From Winogradskyella sp. (GTDB lineage: Bacteria > Bacteroidota > Bacteroidia > Flavobacteriales > Flavobacteriaceae), in NCBI RefSeq assembly GCF_013213835.1, contig NZ_JABSSU010000006.1, forward strand, positions 186,001-250,000: a stretch of 64,000 bases of DNA, written 5' to 3'. Positions 44,528-53,360 of the stretch are shown in pieces (the stretch's first letter is position 1; the number at the start of each line of letters is the position of its first letter). Made by a program: the position numbers and the translations under genes. The notes under the pieces were generated by a model. That model did not search any database and had not been told where the DNA came from. It saw nothing but the letters and a program-made list of their open reading frames with translations.

Positions 44528-45052
44528 ATGAAAAAATTATTTTTTGCTGCGTTAGCAGTTTTTACTTTTGCTAACATTAATGCTCAGGATGAAGGTGGTA
44601 GTGCTACTTCTGAGGGTACTTTGTTAATTGAAGCTAATACAGGTAACGCTATGTTGGGTACAACAGGTGTTTATTTTACTTCTTCTGATGGTGAATCTAC
44701 CTATAATATAGGTTTTGATGGAGGATACTTCATTATGGATGATTTAGCTATTAAAGCCGGTTTAGGATACGGCGGCGGAAGTGAAGATTTTGTAGCTAGT
44801 GTATTATCTTATCGTTTAGGTGCTAAATACTATGTTAATTCTCAGTTTCCTATCGGAATCGATGTAACTGGTGCAAGTATTGAAGATGCAGATCAAAATC
44901 CATTATGGTTAGGTCTACAAGGAGGATATGCTTGGTTTGTTGCTGATAATGTAGCCATCGAACCTGGCCTAAGATACAATCTTTCTTTAAACGAAGATTT
45001 CACTGATGAAGGAGTATTACAATTTAATATTGGCTTTACATTATTTTTGTAA
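44528..45052 (+). CDS. Small outer-membrane beta-barrel protein
   Basis: 174 residues. Signal peptide MKKLFFAALAVFTFANINAQ. The mature part is a series of amphipathic strands (AGLGYGGGSEDF, SYRLGAKYYVN, VAIEPGLRYNLSL) and ends in FNIGFTLFL, a C-terminal aromatic/hydrophobic strand typical of OmpA/OmpW-like barrels. Function unknown. One of three unrelated small barrels in 44.5-47 kb. Confidence 0.8.
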   Translation: MKKLFFAALAVFTFANINAQDEGGSATSEGTLLIEANTGNAMLGTTGVYFTSSDGESTYNIGFDGGYFIMDDLAIKAGLGYGGGSEDFVASVLSYRLGAKYYVNSQFPIGIDVTGASIEDADQNPLWLGLQGGYAWFVADNVAIEPGLRYNLSLNEDFTDEGVLQFNIGFTLFL

Positions 45053-45076
45053 TTATAACTGAAACAATAATATTTA

Positions 45077-45108
45077 AAAAAGAGCCTCTTGAAGGCTCTT
45101 TTTTTGTT
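45077..45108 (+). terminator. Intrinsic terminator
   Basis: AAAAAGAGCC (45077-45086) with GGCTCTTTTT (45094-45103), loop of seven, then T tract; ends the barrel gene before it. Confidence 0.85.
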
Positions 45109-45249
45109 TTAGAAATATTTTCTTTAAAACATTTAAAGCTTATTAATTTAAAGAGATCTGAAAATATCTCTTTTTTTTGTGAATATCATACAGGAAATTA
45201 TATTTAAAGTTTATACCTTTAATCCTCAACAAAAATTAAAATATAACAA

Positions 45250-45846
45250 ATGAAAAAATTATTTCTTTTAGCAATTTTTACTGTTTTTGGGTTAAGTATA
45301 ACTAACGCACAATCAGATTCGGGGGATTTTACAATTGCCCCCCAAATTGGTTTAAACTTATCAAATTATACTAGTTCAGAGAATCTATCAAATAAAATAC
45401 GAACTGCATTTAATATTGGTGTTGTAGGTGAATACTATTTTAGTGATAGATGGAGTCTTAGAACAGGTTTGTTTTATGATTCTAAAGGAAGTGAAATTGC
45501 TTCGAATGTTATAGAAAAACTAAATTATTTAACTATACCAATCCATGCAAATTGGCATTTTGGATCTAATAGAAATTGGTTTTTAAACTTTGGGCCAACG
45601 GCAGGTATATTGCTTAGCGCTAAGGGAGATTATCCTGATGGTGAAGTAGATATTAAGGATGCAATTGAAAGTACCTTGGATTTAGGTTTAGGATTGGGTA
45701 TTGGGTATAAATTTGAGATTTCGGAGGGTACTGAGTTATTTATACATTACCAGGGATATAATGGTTTTATTGACTTAGTTGACGCAAACATAAGCTTATT
45801 TAATGCGACCTCAGCTTTCAATGTAGGTGTTATTTTTCAACCATAA
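45250..45846 (+). CDS. Porin-family outer-membrane beta-barrel protein
   Basis: 198 residues. Signal peptide MKKLFLLAIFTVFGLSITNAQ; strands IAPQIGLNLSNYTSS, AFNIGVVGEYYF, WSLRTGLFYDSKG, LDLGLGLGIGYKFEI; C-terminal FNVGVIFQP. Matches the PorT/OMP_b-brl-type small barrels. The -7-like TACCTTTA at 45214-45221 suggests an independent promoter. Function unknown. Confidence 0.85.
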   Translation: MKKLFLLAIFTVFGLSITNAQSDSGDFTIAPQIGLNLSNYTSSENLSNKIRTAFNIGVVGEYYFSDRWSLRTGLFYDSKGSEIASNVIEKLNYLTIPIHANWHFGSNRNWFLNFGPTAGILLSAKGDYPDGEVDIKDAIESTLDLGLGLGIGYKFEISEGTELFIHYQGYNGFIDLVDANISLFNATSAFNVGVIFQP

Positions 45847-45865
45847 TAGGTTCCATTATAAACTT

Positions 45866-45900
45866 AAAAAGAGCTAGTTAATAACTAGCTCTTTTTTTTT
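45866..45900 (+). terminator. Intrinsic terminator overlapping the aroQ promoter
   Basis: AAAAAGAGCTAGTTA (45866-45880) with TAACTAGCTCTTTTT (45882-45896), then T tract to 45900, where the aroQ -7 box begins. Confidence 0.85.
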
Positions 45901-45907
45901 AACTTTA
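45900..45907 (+). promoter_or_regulatory. -7 box of aroQ, 4 bases from the ATG
   Basis: TAACTTTA is close to TAnnTTTG; its first base is the last of the T tract of the upstream terminator, so terminator and promoter share sequence. Confidence 0.5.
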
Positions 45908-45911
45908 CTAA

Positions 45912-46328
45912 ATGAAGAAACTCATAATTATCAACGGTCCTAATCTTAATCTATTAGGAAAACGTGAACCCGAAATTTATGGTGGAGAAACTTTTGATAG
46001 TTTTTTAGAGAAAATACAATCAAAATATGTAAACGTACAAATAGACTATTTTCAATCAAATATTGAAGGAGAGCTTATAAACAAGATCCAGGAGGTTGGA
46101 TTTTCTTATGATGGTATTGTACTAAATGCTGCCGCTTATACACATACTTCAGTAGGCATTGGAGACGCTATTAAAGCAATTGAAACTCCAGTTGTTGAAG
46201 TACATATTTCTAATACGTTTGCTAGAGAAGCATTTAGACATCAATCTTACATATCACCTAATGCCAAAGGTGTTATTTTAGGTTTTGGTTTGCAAAGTTA
46301 CATTTTAGCTATAGAAAGTTTTCTTTAG
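45912..46328 (+). CDS. aroQ: 3-dehydroquinate dehydratase, type II
   Basis: 138 residues. Motifs: IINGPNLNLLGKREPEIYG (the flexible lid and substrate loop with its Tyr), IDYFQSNIEGELI, NAAAYTHTSVGIGDAI and VEVHISN. Dehydrates 3-dehydroquinate to dehydroshikimate in the shikimate pathway. Full length for type II. In many flavobacteria the gene lies near xerD, as here. Confidence 0.96.
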   Translation: MKKLIIINGPNLNLLGKREPEIYGGETFDSFLEKIQSKYVNVQIDYFQSNIEGELINKIQEVGFSYDGIVLNAAAYTHTSVGIGDAIKAIETPVVEVHISNTFAREAFRHQSYISPNAKGVILGFGLQSYILAIESFL

Positions 46329-46424
46329 TTACTTTTTCATCTAAACGTGTGAGTAGTTCAAAATTCAACTTAAAGCAATAAATGTGATTGTTTTTTAGTT
46401 TAACTTAATGATAAACACTAACCC

Positions 46425-46904
46425 ATGAAAACATACCGCCATTTACTAATTCTTTTTTTTGCCACTTTTTTGATTACAAACTTGAATGCTCAAGAATTTG
46501 GAATTAAAGGTGGGCTTAATATTACTTTCTTTAAAGTTGTAGAAGGAGATTTTGGCACCAATCCAGATACTGAAACTGGTGTTTATGGTGGGATTTTTGC
46601 AGTTTTTGAATTTGAAAATAATTTTCATCTGCAACCCGAATTGATATACGCTGGAGTAGGTGAGTTGAATTTTGTAAACGTACCTATTTACGTAAAATAC
46701 GATGCTACAGATACTTTTCATGTACTTGTAGGACCAAGTTTAAACTACTTCTTTGATTTGTTTGCGAATAATTTTAAGGTGCGTGCAGATTTGAGTTTTG
46801 AATATGATTTTAGTCCAGATCTCAATGTGCATATGAAATATACCTTTGGGTTGGAAGAGCTATCACCCAATATATTATTCATAGGATTGGGATATAGATT
46901 ATAA
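46425..46904 (+). CDS. Small outer-membrane beta-barrel protein
   Basis: 159 residues. Signal peptide HLLILFFATFLITNLNAQ, then GIKGGLNITFFKV and short strands ending in IGLGYRL. An OMP_b-brl-type barrel of about 140 residues. Function unknown. Ends in a bidirectional terminator shared with lpdA. Confidence 0.82.
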   Translation: MKTYRHLLILFFATFLITNLNAQEFGIKGGLNITFFKVVEGDFGTNPDTETGVYGGIFAVFEFENNFHLQPELIYAGVGELNFVNVPIYVKYDATDTFHVLVGPSLNYFFDLFANNFKVRADLSFEYDFSPDLNVHMKYTFGLEELSPNILFIGLGYRL

Positions 46905-46935
46905 AAAAAGCGCTTTATTAAGTAAAGCGCTTTTT
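46905..46935. terminator. Bidirectional terminator between the barrel gene and lpdA
   Basis: AAAAAGCGCTTTA (46905-46917), loop TTAAG, TAAAGCGCTTTTT (46923-46935), with flanking A and T runs. Confidence 0.88.
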
Positions 46936-46954
46936 ATTCAATTTAGTTATCTAT

Positions 46955-48331
46955 TTATAGATGAATCACTTCATCATACGCATCTGCAACAGCTTCCATT
47001 ACGGCTTCGCTCATTGTAGGATGAGGATGTACTGCTTTTAATACTTCATGACCTGTAGTCTCTAATTTACGGCCTAAAACAGCTTCAGCAATCATGTCAG
47101 TAACACCTGCACCAATCATATGGCAACCTAACCATTCACCATATTTAGCATCAAAAATTACTTTAACAAATCCATCTTTGTTACCACCAGCGCTTGCTTT
47201 ACCTGATGCTGAGAATGGGAATTTACCAACTTTAATATCATAGCCTTGGTCTTTTGCTTGAGCTTCAGTTAAACCTACACTAGCAACTTCCGGTGAACAA
47301 TATGTACATCCTGGAATGTTTCCATAATCTAAGGCCTCTACATGCATACCAGCTATTTTTTCTACACAAAGGATGCCTTCAGCAGAAGCAACGTGAGCTA
47401 AAGCTTGACCAGGTGTTACATCACCAATAGCATAATAGCCTGGAATATTAGTTTGGTAATAATCGTTCACTAAAATTTTGTCTCTATCTACGGCAATGCC
47501 TACATCTTCTAAACCAATATTTTCGATGTTAGATTTTATACCTACTGCAGATAATACAATATCTGCTTCTAAAATTTCTTCACCTTTCTTGGTTTTTACT
47601 GTAGCTTTTACACCAGTTCCTGATGTATCAACTGAAGTTACTTCAGCTGAAGTTTTAATTTTTATACCAGACTTCTTAAAACTACGCTCTAATTGTTTAG
47701 AAACTTCATCATCCTCAACCGGTACAATTTTTGGCATATATTCTACGATTGTAACTTCTGTACCCATCGAATTGTAGAAATAAGCAAATTCTACACCAAT
47801 AGCACCAGAACCTACAACAATCATCTTCTTAGGTTGCTTTTCTAGTGTCATGGCTTTTCTATAACCAATGACTTTTTTTCCATCTTGTGGTAAGCTTGGT
47901 AATTCTCGTGAGCGTGCACCAGTTGCAATTATAATATGATCGGCAGAGTATTCAGTTCCTTCAACATCTACTTTTTTTCCTGGCTTTATTTTACCGTATC
48001 CTTCAATAACATCAATCTTATTTTTTTTCATTAAGAATTTGACACCATTACTCATTCCGTCAGCAACACCTCGGCTACGTTTTACAACTGCATCAAAGTC
48101 ATGCTCGGCATCCTTAACTTTAAGTCCATAGTCACTTGCGTGTTTAAGATATTCAAAAACCTGAGCAGATTTTAATAAAGCTTTAGTTGGGATACAACCC
48201 CAATTTAGGCAAACACCACCTAAACTTTCTTTTTCTACAATTGCCGTTTTAAAGCCTAATTGGGAGGCTCTAATTGCTGTAACATATCCACCTGGACCAC
48301 TTCCAAGTACAATTATATCATATTTACTCAT
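46955..48331 (-). CDS. lpdA: Dihydrolipoyl dehydrogenase
   Basis: 458 residues. FAD site VLGSGPGGYVTAIRA; redox-active pair in GGVCLNWGCIPTKA; NAD site VVGSGAIGVEFAYFYNSMG; YAIGDVTPG; catalytic His in HPHPTMSEAV. E3 subunit of 2-oxoacid dehydrogenase and glycine cleavage complexes. It stands alone; no E1/E2 genes are near, as is common in Bacteroidota. Confidence 0.96.
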   Translation of the reverse strand: MSKYDIIVLGSGPGGYVTAIRASQLGFKTAIVEKESLGGVCLNWGCIPTKALLKSAQVFEYLKHASDYGLKVKDAEHDFDAVVKRSRGVADGMSNGVKFLMKKNKIDVIEGYGKIKPGKKVDVEGTEYSADHIIIATGARSRELPSLPQDGKKVIGYRKAMTLEKQPKKMIVVGSGAIGVEFAYFYNSMGTEVTIVEYMPKIVPVEDDEVSKQLERSFKKSGIKIKTSAEVTSVDTSGTGVKATVKTKKGEEILEADIVLSAVGIKSNIENIGLEDVGIAVDRDKILVNDYYQTNIPGYYAIGDVTPGQALAHVASAEGILCVEKIAGMHVEALDYGNIPGCTYCSPEVASVGLTEAQAKDQGYDIKVGKFPFSASGKASAGGNKDGFVKVIFDAKYGEWLGCHMIGAGVTDMIAEAVLGRKLETTGHEVLKAVHPHPTMSEAVMEAVADAYDEVIHL

Positions 48332-48456
48332 GGGAAAATTTTTGTCTGAATTTTGAGGGTACGAATTTACGAAACCAAAATGGATTTATAAAAAATATAA
48401 GACATTTGTGACTTTAATTTTATCACATTAATTCAAATTTTTTGCAGGCCCCATTA

Positions 48457-48816
48457 TTAGCTTAATATCGTGGATTTTATATCCTCCCTATTGTATGGTT
48501 TCTGAAAATACTTTGAAATGGTTTTGTTATCTATAGCTTCTCTTATCTCTGCAGTGATATCAAACCCTGATAATAAATAGAATAACTTATCTGGATAAAG
48601 ACTTTTCGCTTCATTTATAAATTCTAAACCACTCATTTTTGGCATTCTATAGTCACTTATGATGTGGGTAACATCTGAAAATTCTTTTAGTTTATCTAAT
48701 CCATCTATACCATCTTCAGCAAATCTTATATCGAAGTAGTCTCTAAAATTAAACTCAAAAATTCTTCTATTAAGTGTTTCGTCGTCTATGTAGAGTACTT
48801 TTACCTTTTCTTTCAT
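48457..48816 (-). CDS. Single-domain response regulator
   Basis: 119 residues: acidic pair in LYIDDET, phospho-acceptor Asp55 in ISDYRMPKMSG, Ser in LLSGFD and Lys in QKPYNRED. No output domain. Ten bases after the histidine kinase gene and in the same direction, so its cognate kinase is probably the one at 48827 or its paralogue at 50428. Confidence 0.9.
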   Translation of the reverse strand: MKEKVKVLYIDDETLNRRIFEFNFRDYFDIRFAEDGIDGLDKLKEFSDVTHIISDYRMPKMSGLEFINEAKSLYPDKLFYLLSGFDITAEIREAIDNKTISKYFQKPYNREDIKSTILS

Positions 48817-48826
48817 GATTAATCGG

Positions 48827-50341
48827 TTAGTTAGAATTAGGAAATTTTAAAGTAACAGTAGTGCCTTTTTGTAATTCAGAATCAAAGGTAAGAAATCCGT
48901 TGTGTTCTTGCACTATTGAATATGAAATTGATAAACCAAGACCAGTTCCTTCACCAGGGTCTTTAGTTGTAAAAAAAGGGTCAGTAATTAGCTCGAGGTT
49001 CTTTTTGCTAATGCCTTGACCATTATCTTCTATATTAATTACAATAAATCCATCTTCATTAATGGTTGAAATATTAATAATGCCACTTTCATCAATTGCT
49101 TGTATGGCATTTCTCAAAATATTATTAAAGACTTGATGCAGTCTTCCATTGTTTCCCAATATTTTGAAGTCTGTTGCTTTGTAGGCTTTAGAAATATCTA
49201 CCTTATACTTGTATTGATTACTTAGTATGGTCAAGCAATTATCAATGATATTATGGATATTACACATTTCATCAAAGCTTTCATTAGTTCTGCTGAATTG
49301 ATTCAGTCCGTCAACAATATTTTTAGTTTTATCCAATCCAACTTTAATACTTTCTAATAAAAAAGTGATGTCCTCATTTTTTAGGTTATTATTACTGTAA
49401 TAATCATTAAGTCCGACGTAAGCACCTTTTATGTAGTTTAAAGGATTGTTGATTTCGTGCGCAATTCCGGCAGTTAAAACACCTAAAGAAGCCATCTTAT
49501 AAGTTTGCACAAGCTTAGTTTGTGCCTGTTTTAGGTTTTTTAATGTTTCCTCGAGTTCTTTATTCTTACTGTTAATGATTTCATTTTGCTCGCTCAGCAT
49601 AGAATTAGTGTTCTTTAGGTCTAAATATGCACTTTTTAGATTTTGAGTTTGCTGCTCTACTAATTTCTCAAGATTTTCCTTATGAGATTCAAGCTCTATT
49701 GCTATTTCCTCTCTTTTTCTAACCTCTTTAAATGCACTTTTTACCGCTAAATCATTAATATCAAAAACTGCATAAACTGCAACTGAAGCAAAGGATAAAG
49801 ATAAAAATGCATCAAAAAAGGTGTCAAACAGCAAATCAGCCTTTATATTACTATATTCTAAGAGCGTGATTTTAGCAAAAAGTAAAACCAACATTAATAT
49901 ATTGATTATCCAGAAATAAAATACTTTGTTTTTATTTTGAATTATCAATGGTAGCATTGTTAATGCTGTAAGCATGTAAAAAAAGGTATTTAGCCTTGAC
50001 AAAGACGGTATTGTAGCACCAAGAAATATTATGCCCCATAATATTGAGGATCCACCATAAAAGATGATGTTACCAGTTAATTTTAAGCGCTTTTTATATA
50101 AGCAAAAGAGTGATGTCCAAAACACAGCATGAATCAAACCAATGCAAATAAGAATTGGTAATTGATAATCTATGTCTGGCAAAATATATGATTGATATAA
50201 TGTGCTTAGTAGCGCGATTAAAGTACCTATTAATCCTACAATTACAAGGTAATATATAAAACAGGCACGGCGTTGAGTAATTTCGTCCCCTTTGGGGTAG
50301 AGTTTAAGTATCTTTTTTTTACTAAAAATAGATTGACGCAT
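48827..50341 (-). CDS. Membrane sensor histidine kinase A (tandem paralogue)
   Basis: 504 residues. About six hydrophobic segments (20-205), a coiled coil (about 205-280), then the HisKA domain with LTAGIAHEINNPLNYI (His295), the N box (FNNILRNAIQAI), G1 (IEDNGQGI), F box and G2 (EGTGLGLSISYSI). No extracytoplasmic sensor domain, so the membrane part may sense directly. About half-identical by eye to the next kinase: FSRTNESFDEM here and FSRTNVDNNET there, both in the same layout. A recent or ancient tandem duplication. Confidence 0.92.
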   Translation of the reverse strand: MRQSIFSKKKILKLYPKGDEITQRRACFIYYLVIVGLIGTLIALLSTLYQSYILPDIDYQLPILICIGLIHAVFWTSLFCLYKKRLKLTGNIIFYGGSSILWGIIFLGATIPSLSRLNTFFYMLTALTMLPLIIQNKNKVFYFWIINILMLVLLFAKITLLEYSNIKADLLFDTFFDAFLSLSFASVAVYAVFDINDLAVKSAFKEVRKREEIAIELESHKENLEKLVEQQTQNLKSAYLDLKNTNSMLSEQNEIINSKNKELEETLKNLKQAQTKLVQTYKMASLGVLTAGIAHEINNPLNYIKGAYVGLNDYYSNNNLKNEDITFLLESIKVGLDKTKNIVDGLNQFSRTNESFDEMCNIHNIIDNCLTILSNQYKYKVDISKAYKATDFKILGNNGRLHQVFNNILRNAIQAIDESGIINISTINEDGFIVINIEDNGQGISKKNLELITDPFFTTKDPGEGTGLGLSISYSIVQEHNGFLTFDSELQKGTTVTLKFPNSN

Positions 50342-50427
50342 AGGAAGTTAAGATACTAGTTTTTAGAGAAAAATTCAAATTTTCTTAAGAGGAAAACTAT
50401 GTGTTCGGCTGCCTCAAACTTAATAAT

Positions 50428-51930
50428 TTAACTGCTAACAATAGAGATAGGTAGTTTAATAGTAACAGTTGTTCCTTGGAATTCTTTAGATTTAAATTGA
50501 ATAGTTCCTTTCAAATCATTGATTATTGAGTATGAAATGCTTAATCCAAGTCCAGTACCTTTACCTGGTGGTTTTGTTGTGAAAAATGGATCTGTAATTT
50601 TATCGATTTGCTCTTTTTTTATGCCATGTCCATTATCAGTAATCTTAATAACTAACTGTTCACCTTTATTTTGAGTGGTGATTTTTATTTCACCATTTTC
50701 TGAAATGGCATCAAGAGCATTAGTTAATATATTATGGAAAACTTGATGAAACCTACCGTTATTTCCTGTTACGTTAAAATGATTAGCTTTAAATTCTTTA
50801 GTGATTTCTGCTTTGTATTTTATTTGCGTATTTAAAATCGCAATGCAATTGTTAAGAATACTATGAATATCACATGTCTCGTTATTATCAACATTGGTTC
50901 TACTGAATTGATTTAAACCATCAACTATATTTTTTGTTTTTTCTAGTCCTGTTTTAATACTTTCTAGCAAAAACTCAATTTCAGCTTCATTTTGATTGTC
51001 TTTGTTTTTAAAATAATCTTCAAGTCCTAAATAGGCTCCGTTAATATAGTTCAGTGGATTATTTATTTCGTGGGCTACACCAGCAGTTAAGACACCTAAA
51101 GATGCCATTTTATCACTTTGAACTAAGCGTGCTTGAGTATTTTTTAAATTGATTAATGTATTTTCTAATTCGATATTTTTTAACCTCAATTCGTTATTCC
51201 CTTTTTTAATATCAGAAAAAGCATTTTTAAGATCTATGGTTTGTTCTTCAATAAGAACTTCTAAATTAGATTTATGAAATCTTAATTCCTCAGCAATTTC
51301 CTCTCTTTTTGCTATTTCTTTCGCTGAAGAATCTAAGGCCATTTCGTTTAAGGTATAAACAGCATACATCGCTAAAGACCCAAAGGTCATAGATAAAAAA
51401 GCATCAATAAAGGTGTCGTAAAGAAGTACTGGATCCATTAGGTCACTTTCAAAAAAGTATATTTTTACATAAAGCAAACAAAGCATTACGATATTAAAAA
51501 ACCAAAAAAGAAAAATCTTCTTTTTCGTTTCAATAATTAACGGTAAAAGTGTTAAGGATATTAAAATAAAGAAGTAAGTATTAAGTCTAGATAGTGGTAC
51601 AGTACCACCAATCAAAATGGTTCCCCAAAGTATAGAAGTACATCCATAAAAAACTAGATTACCTGCTATTAAAAGATTTCCTTTTAAAAAATAAAAGAGG
51701 GTAATTATGAAGACAACATTGATTAGTAAAATACTAAGAATAATTGGAAGCTGAATATCAAAATTGGGTAAACTATAACTCTGAAAAATTGTACTTATCA
51801 AGGCAGCAGCAGACGCAAAAAAACCAAAAATAATAAGGTAAAAACTAAAATGAGCTCGTTTTAAAGTAATGGCATCTGTATTACCATAAACTTTAAGCAC
51901 CTTTTTGTTTTGAAATAAGATTGAATCCAT
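50428..51930 (-). CDS. Membrane sensor histidine kinase B (tandem paralogue)
   Basis: 500 residues, same architecture as kinase A: about six membrane segments (25-200), coiled coil, HisKA with LTAGVAHEINNPLNYI (His287), then HATPase with FHNILTNALDAI, ITDNGHGI, KGTGLGLSISYSI. It lies 86 bases upstream of kinase A in the same direction. Both share the response regulator at 48457 as the only nearby partner. Signal unknown. Confidence 0.92.
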   Translation of the reverse strand: MDSILFQNKKVLKVYGNTDAITLKRAHFSFYLIIFGFFASAAALISTIFQSYSLPNFDIQLPIILSILLINVVFIITLFYFLKGNLLIAGNLVFYGCTSILWGTILIGGTVPLSRLNTYFFILISLTLLPLIIETKKKIFLFWFFNIVMLCLLYVKIYFFESDLMDPVLLYDTFIDAFLSMTFGSLAMYAVYTLNEMALDSSAKEIAKREEIAEELRFHKSNLEVLIEEQTIDLKNAFSDIKKGNNELRLKNIELENTLINLKNTQARLVQSDKMASLGVLTAGVAHEINNPLNYINGAYLGLEDYFKNKDNQNEAEIEFLLESIKTGLEKTKNIVDGLNQFSRTNVDNNETCDIHSILNNCIAILNTQIKYKAEITKEFKANHFNVTGNNGRFHQVFHNILTNALDAISENGEIKITTQNKGEQLVIKITDNGHGIKKEQIDKITDPFFTTKPPGKGTGLGLSISYSIINDLKGTIQFKSKEFQGTTVTIKLPISIVSS

Positions 51931-52001
51931 CTCGTTAAGATAATCAATTTATAATTTGTTATTAATAGTTTGGATCTAAATTGTTAAAGGTCTTTGTTTA
52001 A

Positions 52002-52556
52002 TTACATGTCCTCGGTAAAATGCTTTCTTTGTTTGACTTGATTAAATTTATCAGAATTATATTCTGAGGATTTACCTTTGGGTATTGATAAGGATTGCCA
52101 TCTTTCACCTTTGATAAGTTTACCAATAAAAGTAATTTGACCAACATGATACGCATAGTGCATCATTTGTCTGTTGATGCCTTCTGTAATTGTGTGACCT
52201 TGATTCCTTATATAAATTATGTCTTCTAATTGATTAGAATGAAGTGGTTGTAATGCATTAAAAAGACAATCCCATCCTTTTTGCCAATACTCCAATAGTT
52301 CTTCTTTTGTTTCAAATGACTCAATAAATTCTTCATCTCTATGGCGCCATTCCTTTTCACCATCTTCAGTTAAAAAGTTTGTCCATCGACTTAGCATATT
52401 TCCTGCCATGTGTTTAACTATTATTGAAATGGAGTTAGAATCATTACTAAACTCTTTTTTTAATTCATCAATATTTAATAGATGTATCGTTTTATCACCA
52501 AGGCTTTTGTAATATTCAAATTGCTTTATAACACTATCTAGGTAAGAGTTTGTCAT
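52002..52556 (-). CDS. DUF1572 (DinB-superfamily) protein
   Basis: 184 residues. Helical-bundle DinB-like protein: IVKHMAGNMLSRWTNFLTEDG with a metal His in KHMAGN, HYAYHVGQITFIGKLIKG with two His. The family includes thiol-dependent metalloenzymes (bacillithiol transferase-like), so an enzymatic role is possible, not shown. Terminates upstream of msrB and points the same way. Confidence 0.85.
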   Translation of the reverse strand: MTNSYLDSVIKQFEYYKSLGDKTIHLLNIDELKKEFSNDSNSISIIVKHMAGNMLSRWTNFLTEDGEKEWRHRDEEFIESFETKEELLEYWQKGWDCLFNALQPLHSNQLEDIIYIRNQGHTITEGINRQMMHYAYHVGQITFIGKLIKGERWQSLSIPKGKSSEYNSDKFNQVKQRKHFTEDM

Positions 52557-52639
52557 TTGTTTTTAATTATAGTGAAATACGGCATTATAAATTCACGCGA
52601 AATATATTTGTGGTTTATAATGCCTAAGTTTAAAATGAA

Positions 52640-53188
52640 CTAGTCATCAGTAACAATTTTATTGTCGTTTTTTTTATTCCATTTTTTAACAATTTCTGGT
52701 AGTTCTTCACCTTCAGCAACAAAAATAAGAGATGCAGAATTCATACAATATCTCAATCCTGTTGGTTCTGGCCCATCATTAAAAACATGGCCTAGATGAG
52801 AGCCACTTCCACTATCTATAACTTCAGTTCTCGCCATACCGTGGCTTCTATCTGCTACCTCAATGACAGCGTCTTCACTTATTGGTTTATAAAAACTCGG
52901 CCAACCTGTACCAGATCTATACTTATGTTCTGAGCTAAAAAGGGGTTGACCTGTCGCTGCAGAATAATAGGTTCCTTTCTTTTTGTTGTCCCAATATTCG
53001 CCGGTAAAAGCACGTTCTGTTCCTGCTTTTCTTAAAACATAATATTGTTTGTCGGAAAGTTGTTCTTTCCATTCTTTTTCAGTTTTTGTCACCGGAAAAG
53101 AATCTTGTGCTTTTGTTTGTTCTTTTTGCGCATTAGAATTGCAACCAAACACTACACTAATTAACGTAAGTAATAAAATCTTTTTCAT
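52640..53188 (-). CDS. msrB: Peptide-methionine (R)-S-oxide reductase MsrB, lipoprotein, without zinc cysteines
   Basis: 182 residues. Lipoprotein signal [16 protein letters not shown], so the enzyme lies in the envelope. MsrB domain: [50 protein letters not shown] and catalytic Cys in [10 protein letters not shown]. The two CxxC zinc pairs are missing: the first segment has YSAATG and the second GSGSHLG where many MsrBs have Cys. Zinc-less MsrBs are known. Repairs oxidised methionine in surface or periplasmic proteins. Confidence 0.92.
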   Translation of the reverse strand: MKKILLLTLISVVFGCNSNAQKEQTKAQDSFPVTKTEKEWKEQLSDKQYYVLRKAGTERAFTGEYWDNKKKGTYYSAATGQPLFSSEHKYRSGTGWPSFYKPISEDAVIEVADRSHGMARTEVIDSGSGSHLGHVFNDGPEPTGLRYCMNSASLIFVAEGEELPEIVKKWNKKNDNKIVTDD

Positions 53189-53271
53189 AAGTTAAAAATA
53201 CAAATTTTGATTAAGGTTTGAATAGTAATTATGAACAAAACCTTACGAAATTGTTATACATTATTTTTATG

Positions 53272-53302
53272 TTTAGGATTATAGTTTTTTTAGCTATCTT
53301 CA
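53272..53302 (+). promoter_or_regulatory. Candidate promoter of the glucan operon
   Basis: TTTA (53272-53275), 19 bases, TATCTTCA (53295-53302): close to the Bacteroidota consensus, 58 bases before the ATG. Confidence 0.45.
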
Positions 53303-53360
53303 TGCTCCGAGTCAATATTTTACAATACTTAACGGAACTATTTAGCTATTACTGATTTAT

